A stretch of 64,000 bases of DNA from contig CAMWUL010000001.1 of assembly GCA_947177445.1 (NCBI GenBank), positions 1 to 64,000 on the forward strand, in the 5' to 3' direction. This DNA comes from an uncultured Lachnospiraceae bacterium (GTDB lineage Bacteria > Bacillota > Clostridia > Lachnospirales > Lachnospiraceae). How positions within the stretch are numbered: position 1 is the stretch's first letter; each line of letters starts with the position of its first letter. The notes below the pieces were generated by a model. That model was not told where the DNA came from. It saw only the letters and a list, made by a program, of their open reading frames with translations, and did not search any database. The translations under genes and the position numbers were made by a program. Positions 1-7,863 of the stretch are shown here, piece after piece.

Positions 1-2
1 CA

Positions 3-110
3 ACGGTAACGCCGGAGCCTACGACCAGCCCCGCACCAACGGTAACGCCGGAGCCCACGGCCAGCCCTGTACCAACAGTAACGCCGGAGCCTACGGTCAG
101 CCCCGCACCT
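3..110 (+). repeat. Three 36-bp tandem repeats coding TVTPEPT-type units
   Basis: Units at 3-38, 39-74 and 75-110 differ by a few bases, and a fourth, degenerate start (TEPPEP) follows. The period is a multiple of three, so a change in copy number would lengthen or shorten the stalk without breaking the frame. The array may continue to the left of the window. Confidence 0.85.
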
Positions 111-302
111 ACAGAGCCTCCGGAGCCCGGGGAGTCTTCAGCTCCTGCGGAGCCTTCCGAACCATCAGGAGGAGAAGGATCCACGGAACCCTCAAACCCT
201 GAAGAATCAGCAGCTCCTGAGGAACCATCAGAACCGTCAGACAGTGGGGAGTCTTCTGGGGATGGGGACACCTTGGCCGGGGCGGGAAGGACAGGCACTT
301 GA
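3..302 (+). CDS. C-terminal tail of a Pro/Thr/Ser/Glu-rich protein (5' end outside window)
   Basis: An open frame enters from the left edge and stops with TGA at 300-302; only the last 99 codons are visible. They hold three 12-residue repeats of the type TVTPEPTxSPxP, then a Ser/Pro/Glu-rich stretch and the tail GDGDTLAGAGRTGT. Such sequence is typical of extended linkers or wall-spanning stalks of exported proteins, but the folded part lies outside the window, so no function can be given. The stop overlaps the TTG start of the next gene by two bases, which suggests one transcript with the polysaccharide genes downstream. Confidence 0.7.
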   Translation, partial: TVTPEPTTSPAPTVTPEPTASPVPTVTPEPTVSPAPTEPPEPGESSAPAEPSEPSGGEGSTEPSNPEESAAPEEPSEPSDSGESSGDGDTLAGAGRTGT

Positions 303-1783
303 AGGGCGAACACTTGAAGCGCGGAGATTTGAAGGACAGTAGTGCGGATCCGGGGGGATATCGGGAACGATTTGAGACGTATCGGGACATTCTGTCAAAA
401 AGACCCGACTGCAGCAGTGCAATTCGGCGATTGGAGCAGGAAAAAAATCTTCCGGACCCTGCCAGATTATACCTGTATGGGTTTGTGCCGGCAATCCTGG
501 ATTTTACGGATTGGACACTGAAGCAGGCCATCCGCACAGGAAAGCAAAGACTTTACTTTCTCAGCAGAGACGGCTGGCAGATGTATCTGACCGCCCAGCA
601 TTTGACCAGGCAAAGGGAGCTTCCCATAGAATGCCGTTACCTGCATGTATCCAGATACTGTCTGCGCCTGCCGGAATATCACCTGGATTTTCGTCAGGGA
701 ATGGACAAGATGTGTGTGGGCGGCATCGATGTAACTCTTGAGCGGATCCTGAAGCGCGGAGGGCTGACGAAGGAGGAAGCGGAGGAAATCGCCGGGCGGA
801 TGGGATGGCAGGACAGATACAGAGAGATTTTGAATTATCGCCAGGTCCTGGAATTAAAGCCGGCACTTTTAGGGCAGGAAAAGCTGCATGAATATATTAA
901 AAAGCATTCTGAGCGTGCATATGAGAGCACAATGGGATATCTGGAGCAGAAAGGCCTGCTTTCGGATATTCCCTATGCCATTGTGGACAGCGGCTGGGTG
1001 GGAACGCTTCAGCAATCTCTGCAGACTCTGGTGCACAGCCGGCGGCCTGATATTTCTGTGGAGGGATATTATTTTGGATTATATGAACTTCCCGGCGAGG
1101 CAGACCCTGACGCTTACCATGGATTTTATTTTACGCCCTGCACCGGATTAAGAAGGAAAGCGCATTTTTGCAATTCCCTGTTTGAAGCCGTATGCAGTGC
1201 GGAAGGAGGCATGACGGTAGGATACATTCAGAAAGAGAACCGATTTGTGCCTGTGACGGAGCCTTCCGGTAATCCGAACAAAGAACAGCTGCAAAGGAAT
1301 CAGGAAGCTCTCCGGGAATTTCTTGCCTGCTATGGCGGTGAGAACAGCCAAAATGCGGACCAGCATGGAAGCGCCATATTGGAAAGGCTTTTTGCAAAGC
1401 TGATGGCCCGTCCGGCGGAGCTGGAAGTGGAGGCCTTTGGAAATAATCTCTTTTCCGACGATGTCCGGGAGACAAGCCTGAAAAGAGTTGCCGCAAAGCT
1501 GACAGAAGAAGAGATTCAAAACCAACGTTTTCTGAACAGGCTTCTGATTATGGCAGGCATAAAAAAAGGAACCATTCATGAAAGCGCCTGGATTGAAGGA
1601 AGTATTGTTAAATGCGGAATGCAGGAAGAAGAATCTGAAACTGCTGTAAGGAAAAATCTCCGCCACGCCTGCCTGTACAAATATATTGTATATGGAAGAA
1701 AACAGATCAGATCATGGGCAGCAGCCAAGAGGAAGAGGAACAGGAACAAAAGGTATGCTTTTTGCTGGAAAGAAGGACTATAA
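299..1783 (+). CDS. COG5610-type protein lacking the N-terminal HAD domain
   Basis: The 494-residue product has the conserved blocks of the C-terminal half of COG5610 (predicted HAD-superfamily proteins of surface-polysaccharide loci): LYFLSRDG at about residues 85-92 and IVDSGWVGT at about 228-236. The N-terminal HAD phosphatase motifs (DxDxT and later GDN) of the full-length relative at 19619-21682 are absent. The start is TTG at 299, 8 bases after a GGAAGG site and overlapping the upstream stop. The molecular activity of this half is not established. It is probably cytoplasmic and belongs to the polysaccharide operon. The family link is fairly secure; the function is open. Confidence 0.7.
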   Translation: MKGEHLKRGDLKDSSADPGGYRERFETYRDILSKRPDCSSAIRRLEQEKNLPDPARLYLYGFVPAILDFTDWTLKQAIRTGKQRLYFLSRDGWQMYLTAQHLTRQRELPIECRYLHVSRYCLRLPEYHLDFRQGMDKMCVGGIDVTLERILKRGGLTKEEAEEIAGRMGWQDRYREILNYRQVLELKPALLGQEKLHEYIKKHSERAYESTMGYLEQKGLLSDIPYAIVDSGWVGTLQQSLQTLVHSRRPDISVEGYYFGLYELPGEADPDAYHGFYFTPCTGLRRKAHFCNSLFEAVCSAEGGMTVGYIQKENRFVPVTEPSGNPNKEQLQRNQEALREFLACYGGENSQNADQHGSAILERLFAKLMARPAELEVEAFGNNLFSDDVRETSLKRVAAKLTEEEIQNQRFLNRLLIMAGIKKGTIHESAWIEGSIVKCGMQEEESETAVRKNLRHACLYKYIVYGRKQIRSWAAAKRKRNRNKRYAFCWKEGL

Positions 1784-3701
1784 CAAAAAATACTTCAAAA
1801 GAGAAGGCCGTATCCATAAAGAAATTCTGGGAGCCGTCCTGATGGCATTGCTGTTTGCTCTTCTGGGAAATCCGGTATACGCAGCAGAGGCATCACTGGT
1901 GTTTGATCAGGAAGCCTATTTCCTTAAAAAGGAAGAAGACTTTGAAATAAAAATGTCTATTCAGGCGGAAGGACAGATCGGAGCTTACAGGATAACACTT
2001 CGTTATGACGCTTCCAGAATGGAATACATTTCGGGAGCGGAGACAGAGGAAGACGGTGTTATCACATTGGAAGGAACCGGATTCGACAGTCAGGTGACCT
2101 ATGTCCTTGCATTCCATGCCGCAGGAGCCGGTGAAGCCGGCATACAGGTAACGGATGCTGTGATCAGCTCCGCCGGGGAAGATGCCGGCAGCTATACGGT
2201 CAGTGCGCTTCCAGCAGCTCCGATTACCATCGAGGGGAACCCGGAAGAGGGAGAAGCGCCCGAAGGTCCTTCCTTTTTTGACCGGCTTCCGGAGGAGGTG
2301 CAGGATGCGGAATCCGGCAGCGTTTATGGAATCAGCACCAACATTCCAATAAGCGGAAGCATTACGGACGGAGACGGAAATATTCTCTATGTGGTGGATC
2401 TGGCAGACTATGAGCCGGATATGAAGCTGTGGGATTACAGGCTTGTTACAGATGCCTATATCAATCAAAGTCTTACATATTTTACGGATCATCAAAGAAA
2501 TGTGAGAGTTGTTCTGGTCATGGACGAAAGAGAAAACTTTTTTCTCTATGCCTTTGAGAAGACTGCTCAGCGCTTTTATCCGGTAAGTGAGATATCCTCC
2601 GGAGACCTTACCTATTACATTATGTCCCTGAAGGCCTGCCAGACGCTTCCGGAGGGTCTGACGGAGGAAGCGGACAATGGAACAATTTTTTACGGCATCA
2701 GCCAAAACGGAGCAGGTGGATACTACCGCTACACAGTAAGCGGTGTATTGGAAGAGTGGACGCCTGAGCCCGGGCCGGATGGGGATGATGATGAGGCAGG
2801 GAAGGGATATGTAGCGGCGGCAGCGGTCATAGGCATTTTAGCAATCCTGCTGGCAATTGTACTGCTGGTTAATATGTCTTCTCAGGAAAGCATCCGCAGT
2901 ATAATACGGAAAAGAATAAAAGGGATCTCGTCATATATCGCGGAAAAAAAGCAGTATTTGTTTGTGATTCAGGAACTGACCTCGAGAGAGGTCAAACGGA
3001 AATATGCGCGGAGCCATTTGGGGATTATATGGAGTGTGCTGAATCCACTGTTGATGATGATTGTTATGTCCATGGTGTTTTCATACATGTTTAAGCGGTC
3101 TATTGACAATTTCCCCTTGTATTATTTGACCGGTTCATTATTCTGGGAATTATTCAGCAATGGGACAAACCAGGCAATGTCGGCGCTGGTGGACAACAAA
3201 TCTCTGCTGCTTAAAGCGAAGCTGCCCCGGCAGACCTTTGTACTGTCAAGAATGTATACGGCATTGGTCAATTTTGGCTTTTCCATAGTTCCTTATGCGC
3301 TGATGCTGGTGTTTTTTAAAATCAAGCCCTCCTGGACAATGCTTTTGCTTCCGCTGGATGTAGCGTTAACCTTTGCCTTTGCCATGGGAGTGGGCTATCT
3401 GTTGTCTATTTTGTATGTATTTTTTGCAGATATCAGATATTTATATAGTGTTTTCCTGCGTATTCTGCTTTACCTTACGGCTATTTTTTATCCGGTGTCT
3501 TCCTTGCCGGAAGCTCTTCAGTCGTTGATTGGGTGGAACCCGGTATATATGTCTATTTACATAGCCAGGGAGTGCATGGTATACGGAAGAGTTCCTTATT
3601 ATACAGCCTGGGTCAAGCTGGCGCTGGCCGCCTTGATCAGCTGTACCGTTGGCTGGATTGTATTTAAAAAGAATCAAAATCTTGTAATGCAGAAAATATA
3701 G
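1755..3701 (+). CDS. ABC-2 polysaccharide exporter permease fused to a secreted cohesin-like domain
   Basis: The product of about 648 residues is built in parts. There is a basic N-terminus with a signal-like hydrophobic segment (about 26-38) and a VYA-A cleavage-type site near 44. A cohesin/dockerin-receptor-like beta domain follows (about 46-160, with YRITLRYDASRMEY), then a second unassigned extracellular domain (about 190-330), an acidic/Pro linker, a transmembrane helix (about 353-372), and a complete Wzm/TagG-type ABC-2 permease (about 400-648, with SREVKRKYARSHLGIIWSVLNP). Such permeases are usually about 260 residues. The ATPase gene follows after 11 bases. The start ATG 1755 has AGGA 9 bases upstream and overlaps the preceding gene; TTG 1686 or ATG 1692 are alternatives. 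The outer part may bind the exported glycan (inference). Confidence 0.8.
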   Translation: MLFAGKKDYNKKYFKREGRIHKEILGAVLMALLFALLGNPVYAAEASLVFDQEAYFLKKEEDFEIKMSIQAEGQIGAYRITLRYDASRMEYISGAETEEDGVITLEGTGFDSQVTYVLAFHAAGAGEAGIQVTDAVISSAGEDAGSYTVSALPAAPITIEGNPEEGEAPEGPSFFDRLPEEVQDAESGSVYGISTNIPISGSITDGDGNILYVVDLADYEPDMKLWDYRLVTDAYINQSLTYFTDHQRNVRVVLVMDERENFFLYAFEKTAQRFYPVSEISSGDLTYYIMSLKACQTLPEGLTEEADNGTIFYGISQNGAGGYYRYTVSGVLEEWTPEPGPDGDDDEAGKGYVAAAAVIGILAILLAIVLLVNMSSQESIRSIIRKRIKGISSYIAEKKQYLFVIQELTSREVKRKYARSHLGIIWSVLNPLLMMIVMSMVFSYMFKRSIDNFPLYYLTGSLFWELFSNGTNQAMSALVDNKSLLLKAKLPRQTFVLSRMYTALVNFGFSIVPYALMLVFFKIKPSWTMLLLPLDVALTFAFAMGVGYLLSILYVFFADIRYLYSVFLRILLYLTAIFYPVSSLPEALQSLIGWNPVYMSIYIARECMVYGRVPYYTAWVKLALAALISCTVGWIVFKKNQNLVMQKI

Positions 3702-3712
3702 AGGGTATGTGC

Positions 3713-4846
3713 ATGGAAATAGACATGAGAATTCTCGCTATTGTGTTATTTGCCGGAATTATATTTGTGTGCGTCCTGCTGATTCTGCTGATTTCCACCG
3801 TCCATATATGTGATGTCAGCAGGGGAAAAAAGAGACGCAGAATGCCGGATACAAGAGAAATTGTATTCGATGTGGATGAAGATGAGGCAGAGGATAATGC
3901 GGAAGATGATGAGACAGAAGGCATTGAGACAGAAGACGTTGAAGCAGAAGGCATTGAGATAGAAGAGATTGAAGTAGAAGAGATTGAAGTAGAAGAGATT
4001 GAGACAGAATATGTGGAAGCGGATGACATGGATGCAGAAGATACTGATAGAGGGAATGGTGATTTGCTGTTGGAGTCTGAAAGTGATATAGAACAGAAGG
4101 AAGAAGGGGAGCTGCCAGTCATAGAGGTTCGCAATGTGACCATGAAATTTAAGGTTTCCACAAGCAGTACATCGGGCCTGAAGGACTACATGATTCAAAG
4201 AATCAAAAAGCAGCTTACGACCCGGGATTTATTGGCGTTGGACAATGTAAGCTTTGAGGTTTACAAAGGAGAGGTGGTCGGAATTATCGGCACAAACGGC
4301 TCCGGAAAATCCACGCTGTTAAAGATTGTATCCGGGGCGCTGGAGCCCACCTCCGGTCAGGTAAAGGTAGATAAAAAAAAGATACAGCTTTTGACCCTGG
4401 GAGCAGGCTTTGACACAGAGCTTTCAGCAAGGGAAAATGTATATTTAAACGGTGCGATTATTGGATACTCAAGAGAATTTATTGACAAGCATTATTCGGA
4501 GATTGTGGATTTCGCCGAACTGGAAGGCTTTATGGATGAAAAAGTAAAAAATTTTTCCAGCGGTATGGTAAGCAGACTGGGATTTTCCATTGCTACCGCC
4601 GGAGACGCTGCGGAAATCCTGATTTTAGATGAGGTCTTGAGCGTGGGGGACGAATTTTTTCGAAAGAAAAGTCTGGCCAGAATTAAAGAGATGATCCATG
4701 GAGGCAGCACTGTATTGATGGTGTCACATGGAATGGGGACGATTCTTTCTAACTGCACCAAGGTGGTCTGGATCGAAAAGGGAAGACTGCAGATGGTGGG
4801 AGAAGCGAAGGAAGTATGTGGGGCATATCGCAAGCAGTTTGATTGA
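3713..4846 (+). CDS. Wzt/TagH-type ABC transporter ATPase with N-terminal membrane anchor and acidic repeat
   Basis: This is the ATPase partner of the upstream permease, energising export of a surface polysaccharide. The ABC domain (about 136-377) has Walker A GTNGSGKST (193-201), the family-typical signature FSSGM (281-285), Walker B ILILDE and the H-loop histidine (339). It lacks the C-terminal glycan-binding domain of long Wzt proteins. Unusually, the N-terminus has a transmembrane helix (about 7-29), a basic stop-transfer cluster (GKKRRR) and about 60 residues of Glu-rich repeats (EIEVEE units). The chosen start ATG 3713 has GAGGG seven bases upstream; ATG 3707 is an alternative. Exporter ATPases are normally soluble subunits, so the tether is noteworthy. 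Confidence 0.85.
   Translation: MEIDMRILAIVLFAGIIFVCVLLILLISTVHICDVSRGKKRRRMPDTREIVFDVDEDEAEDNAEDDETEGIETEDVEAEGIEIEEIEVEEIEVEEIETEYVEADDMDAEDTDRGNGDLLLESESDIEQKEEGELPVIEVRNVTMKFKVSTSSTSGLKDYMIQRIKKQLTTRDLLALDNVSFEVYKGEVVGIIGTNGSGKSTLLKIVSGALEPTSGQVKVDKKKIQLLTLGAGFDTELSARENVYLNGAIIGYSREFIDKHYSEIVDFAELEGFMDEKVKNFSSGMVSRLGFSIATAGDAAEILILDEVLSVGDEFFRKKSLARIKEMIHGGSTVLMVSHGMGTILSNCTKVVWIEKGRLQMVGEAKEVCGAYRKQFD
3880..4060 (+). repeat. Glu-rich codon repeat inside the ATPase gene
   Basis: Short imperfect repeats of 15-30 bp (GAAGTAGAAGAGATT and relatives) encode the acidic spacer between membrane helix and ATPase domain. Two exact tandem 15-bp copies lie near 3968-3997. All units keep the frame, so recombination would change spacer length only. 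Confidence 0.7.
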
Positions 4847-4921
4847 AGAAAAGTACTGATAAGATGTTATATTAAGGAATGTTTTCAGAAAATTGAGCAT
4901 AAAGCACAAGGAGTAACAGTC

Positions 4922-5917
4922 ATGGAAAATGAAATGGAAAAAGTTTTATTGTGTACTATCAATAATAATGAACATCTGGGGCAGATCCTTTCGACATATG
5001 CTCTACATGTGACTTTACAGAATCTAGGATATTGTCCGGTAGTTTTTGATGATCTATATCGGATGAATACAGTTACTTCAAAGTATATAAAAGAGCGATG
5101 CTGTTTGTTTTCAGATATGTGCATACATAATAGTAAGGAGAAGTATCTTGATACCTTTAATTATTTACTTACAGGAGCAGAAAAAAAATGGAAATATACC
5201 GAAAAGGAGTCTATGGATCAGTGTTTTCTGAACTTCGGGAAAGAAGATGCGCGAAAAATTGCTTATGCGCCGAGTTTTGGAAAGAGGTGTGATATTCCAT
5301 TAGGACCCAAAAACGCGGCGATCTTTGCTTTGAAAAGATTTGACGGAATATCTGTAGAGGATAATAACACACTACGCATTTTGAATATGGAATTTGGAAT
5401 TGACGCTGAAAAGGTATGCAGTCCGCTTTTTTTGGTTGAAGACTATCCTCATTTTGACAGGGAGGAAATAGAAGGATTATTTATATCCGTTTTCTTTGAA
5501 GATCGTGACAACCAAAAGCAAAAGGTTGTCGAAATGTCAGAGGAAATTCTTCAATATCGGATAATTGATTTATCTAAAGATATTGAAGATCATTTGGATA
5601 GTTCAATTGATGTGTTTTTGAATGCATTAGAAAAAGGAGCATTGATTATTACTGATTCCATAGCGTTTGCTCATATGGCAGTTATTTATAAAAAACCATT
5701 TATTTTGATTACGTCTCGACTGGGAGACGCTGCTGGAACCTTATCTGGTTTGGAAAGTCTTGGACTGATGGAAAGAGTCATTTACATAGAGGATGATGTT
5801 TGTGAAAAAAAGTATCTTTGCAGAAAGCCGATTCGGTATGGTTTGGTAGATTATAAACTGATGGAACTACGTTCTAAATCAATTCAATGGTTGGAAGAAA
5901 AACTGAAAAAGGAATAA
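4922..5917 (+). CDS. Degenerate polysaccharide pyruvyltransferase-like protein
   Basis: The 331-residue product aligns by eye with the pyruvyltransferase-like half of the fusion gene at 7864: LGQILSTYALHVTLQNLGY near the start, IAYAPSFGK in the middle, a YKKPFILI block and a KSIQWLEEKLKK tail. However, the family hallmark TDSFHG is replaced by TDSIAFAH, so the histidine is lost from its usual place, and the GSDQxW block is missing. It may be a catalytically dead paralogue or have another activity. The start ATG 4922 follows an AAGGAGT site. It is the first gene of the AT-rich cassette, and its base composition clearly differs from the ABC genes before it. Confidence 0.6.
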   Translation: MENEMEKVLLCTINNNEHLGQILSTYALHVTLQNLGYCPVVFDDLYRMNTVTSKYIKERCCLFSDMCIHNSKEKYLDTFNYLLTGAEKKWKYTEKESMDQCFLNFGKEDARKIAYAPSFGKRCDIPLGPKNAAIFALKRFDGISVEDNNTLRILNMEFGIDAEKVCSPLFLVEDYPHFDREEIEGLFISVFFEDRDNQKQKVVEMSEEILQYRIIDLSKDIEDHLDSSIDVFLNALEKGALIITDSIAFAHMAVIYKKPFILITSRLGDAAGTLSGLESLGLMERVIYIEDDVCEKKYLCRKPIRYGLVDYKLMELRSKSIQWLEEKLKKE

Positions 5918-5953
5918 AAGATTTCAGAATAGAACCGCAATATGGAGGAAAAC

Positions 5954-7777
5954 ATGGATAGAGTAGTCAAATTACAAAATTTGCTATTTCCGAAGTTAGA
6001 TATGAAACAGCATTTCTGGATGTTTTGTAGAGGGGAACAGTTAACTCACAATAAAATAGAGTCGGCTTATTGTCTGGAGGAAGATAAATATACAGAATTT
6101 TTTACATATTTTAATGCTTTTTCTCTGGAAAAATGGAAAAAATATACACAGATTGAGCATGCTTTTTTAAGCTTATCAGTAAAAGGAAAGTTTGGTGTTC
6201 AAATGTTTGGACACTATATGAATGGAAATGATATCGAAAAAGAGATCATTTCAGAAAATTACTTCGAATTAGAAGCGAAAGAGACGATTTTAATACCGAT
6301 TCCTATGGATTCAAAAAGCCAGGTGGTTTCCTTTCAGATCTTTGCTTATGGTAATTTGTCAATTTATGAGGGAAGCTATGTGGCGGCTATTCAAGCTGAG
6401 AATTTGAGGGAAGTTAATTTGTCCTTGGTGACAGTCACTTATAAAAAGGAAGACTTCATTACCAGAAATTTGCAGCTTTTGGAAAATGAAATTATTTATT
6501 CAGGTGAGGATATTGCAGATCATATTTTTGTCAGAGTAATCGACAATGGGCGGACGTTGAAGGCAGACGAGTGGAATAGTGAAAGAATTCATATATACCA
6601 GAACCCCAATGCCGGAGGGGCCGGAGGGTATTCCAGGGGTATGATGGAGACGCTCTTTGACAATGAATTCTCTGCGACACATGCACTTTTGATGGATGAT
6701 GATGTTAAGATTCTTCCAGAAAGCATTATCAGGACATATAATCTTCTGCGTTGCCTGAAGCCAGAGTATCAGGATCATTTTATCAGTGGGGCAATGCTTT
6801 ATTATGAGCGGATGCATATTCAGCATGAGGACGTTGGGTTTGTCAGCAGTGATGGGACCTATGGGCCCAGAAAGCCTGTTATGGAAATGCACTTAGCGCA
6901 GTCTGTTATACGTAATGAGAAAATATATGAAGACATGCCTAATAATTATGCCGGATGGTGGTATTGCTGCATTCCCCGTACTAAGATGGATAAGAACAGG
7001 CTGGTGCTTCCTCTATTTATCAGAGGAGATGATGTAGAGTTTTCCATTGCAAACAATGCTAAATTTATTACTATGAATGGTATTTGTATATGGCATATGG
7101 GTTTTGCTGCTAAATTTAATATGGCTATGGAGTTTTATCAAGTTCACAGAAATAGTCTGATTATTCAGGCGGTGAGCGGCGTAACTCCTGAGGTTGACTT
7201 TAATGATCGAATATCCAAAATGTTTTTTACAGAGCTGAACCGTTTTAATTATATTGGATGTGATCTTTTGCTTGATGCAATAGAAGATTATCTAAAAGGA
7301 CCAGAATTCATCATGCATTTGTCAGGGGAGGAAATAATTGTAAAACAATCGGCAAGAGCAGAAAAAATGATAGATTTAAATCAGAATTTTTCAAGGATTA
7401 CGGTGGATATTTCTCAAATTTATCAAAGCGAAAGCAAATTGAAGGGGTTACGCAAAATTTTGTACAAGAGAACCTATAATGGACATCTTCTTCCAACATT
7501 TATGTTGAAAAAGGCGCCAGGAGTTATAGCATATGATTGGTTTGATGCACCGGAAAAGCAATATCTTAGAGAATCTGTTCTGGCAGTAAATCCTCATGAC
7601 TTAACGGGAATTTTGCGTTATCGATCTCGGAGAGAATTTTTAAGATTGATGAAACGATATCATTCATTGAACCGGAGATATATGAAAAATAAAAATATCG
7701 TGAAAAAAAATTATGCAGAAGCGAAGAAAAAGCTTATCGGACAGGAATTCTGGCAGGAGTATCTGAAAATTGAATGA
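5954..7777 (+). CDS. GlfT2-like galactofuranosyltransferase (GT2 family)
   Basis: This cytoplasmic, membrane-associated glycosyltransferase of 607 residues resembles mycobacterial GlfT2. It has an N-terminal beta-rich region, a GT-A fold with NAGGAGGYSRG (GGAGGY at 221-226), the metal-binding DDD (248-250), a GWWYCC block, then a FIRGDDVEFS block and WHMGF. GlfT2 polymerises galactofuranose from UDP-Galf; the mutase that makes UDP-Galf is encoded at 18438. ATG 5954 is preferred because GGAGG lies five bases before it, whereas ATG 5942 overlaps that site and has none of its own. The C-terminus (about 430-607) is basic and poorly conserved. The acceptor and the linkage cannot be read from sequence. 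Confidence 0.8.
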   Translation: MDRVVKLQNLLFPKLDMKQHFWMFCRGEQLTHNKIESAYCLEEDKYTEFFTYFNAFSLEKWKKYTQIEHAFLSLSVKGKFGVQMFGHYMNGNDIEKEIISENYFELEAKETILIPIPMDSKSQVVSFQIFAYGNLSIYEGSYVAAIQAENLREVNLSLVTVTYKKEDFITRNLQLLENEIIYSGEDIADHIFVRVIDNGRTLKADEWNSERIHIYQNPNAGGAGGYSRGMMETLFDNEFSATHALLMDDDVKILPESIIRTYNLLRCLKPEYQDHFISGAMLYYERMHIQHEDVGFVSSDGTYGPRKPVMEMHLAQSVIRNEKIYEDMPNNYAGWWYCCIPRTKMDKNRLVLPLFIRGDDVEFSIANNAKFITMNGICIWHMGFAAKFNMAMEFYQVHRNSLIIQAVSGVTPEVDFNDRISKMFFTELNRFNYIGCDLLLDAIEDYLKGPEFIMHLSGEEIIVKQSARAEKMIDLNQNFSRITVDISQIYQSESKLKGLRKILYKRTYNGHLLPTFMLKKAPGVIAYDWFDAPEKQYLRESVLAVNPHDLTGILRYRSRREFLRLMKRYHSLNRRYMKNKNIVKKNYAEAKKKLIGQEFWQEYLKIE

Positions 7778-7863
7778 AAATAGAATGAAGATTGTCTATC
7801 TGGCAGAAAATGCAGTTATCCTGTTTATAGTATAATAGCTATTTGGGTACGAGGAGGTTTATA

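Noticed and set aside
3664-4161. Ser-rich minus-strand frame opposite the ATPase gene
   Set aside because: It is the complement of the Glu-rich repeat, with no ribosome site and no recognisable domain.
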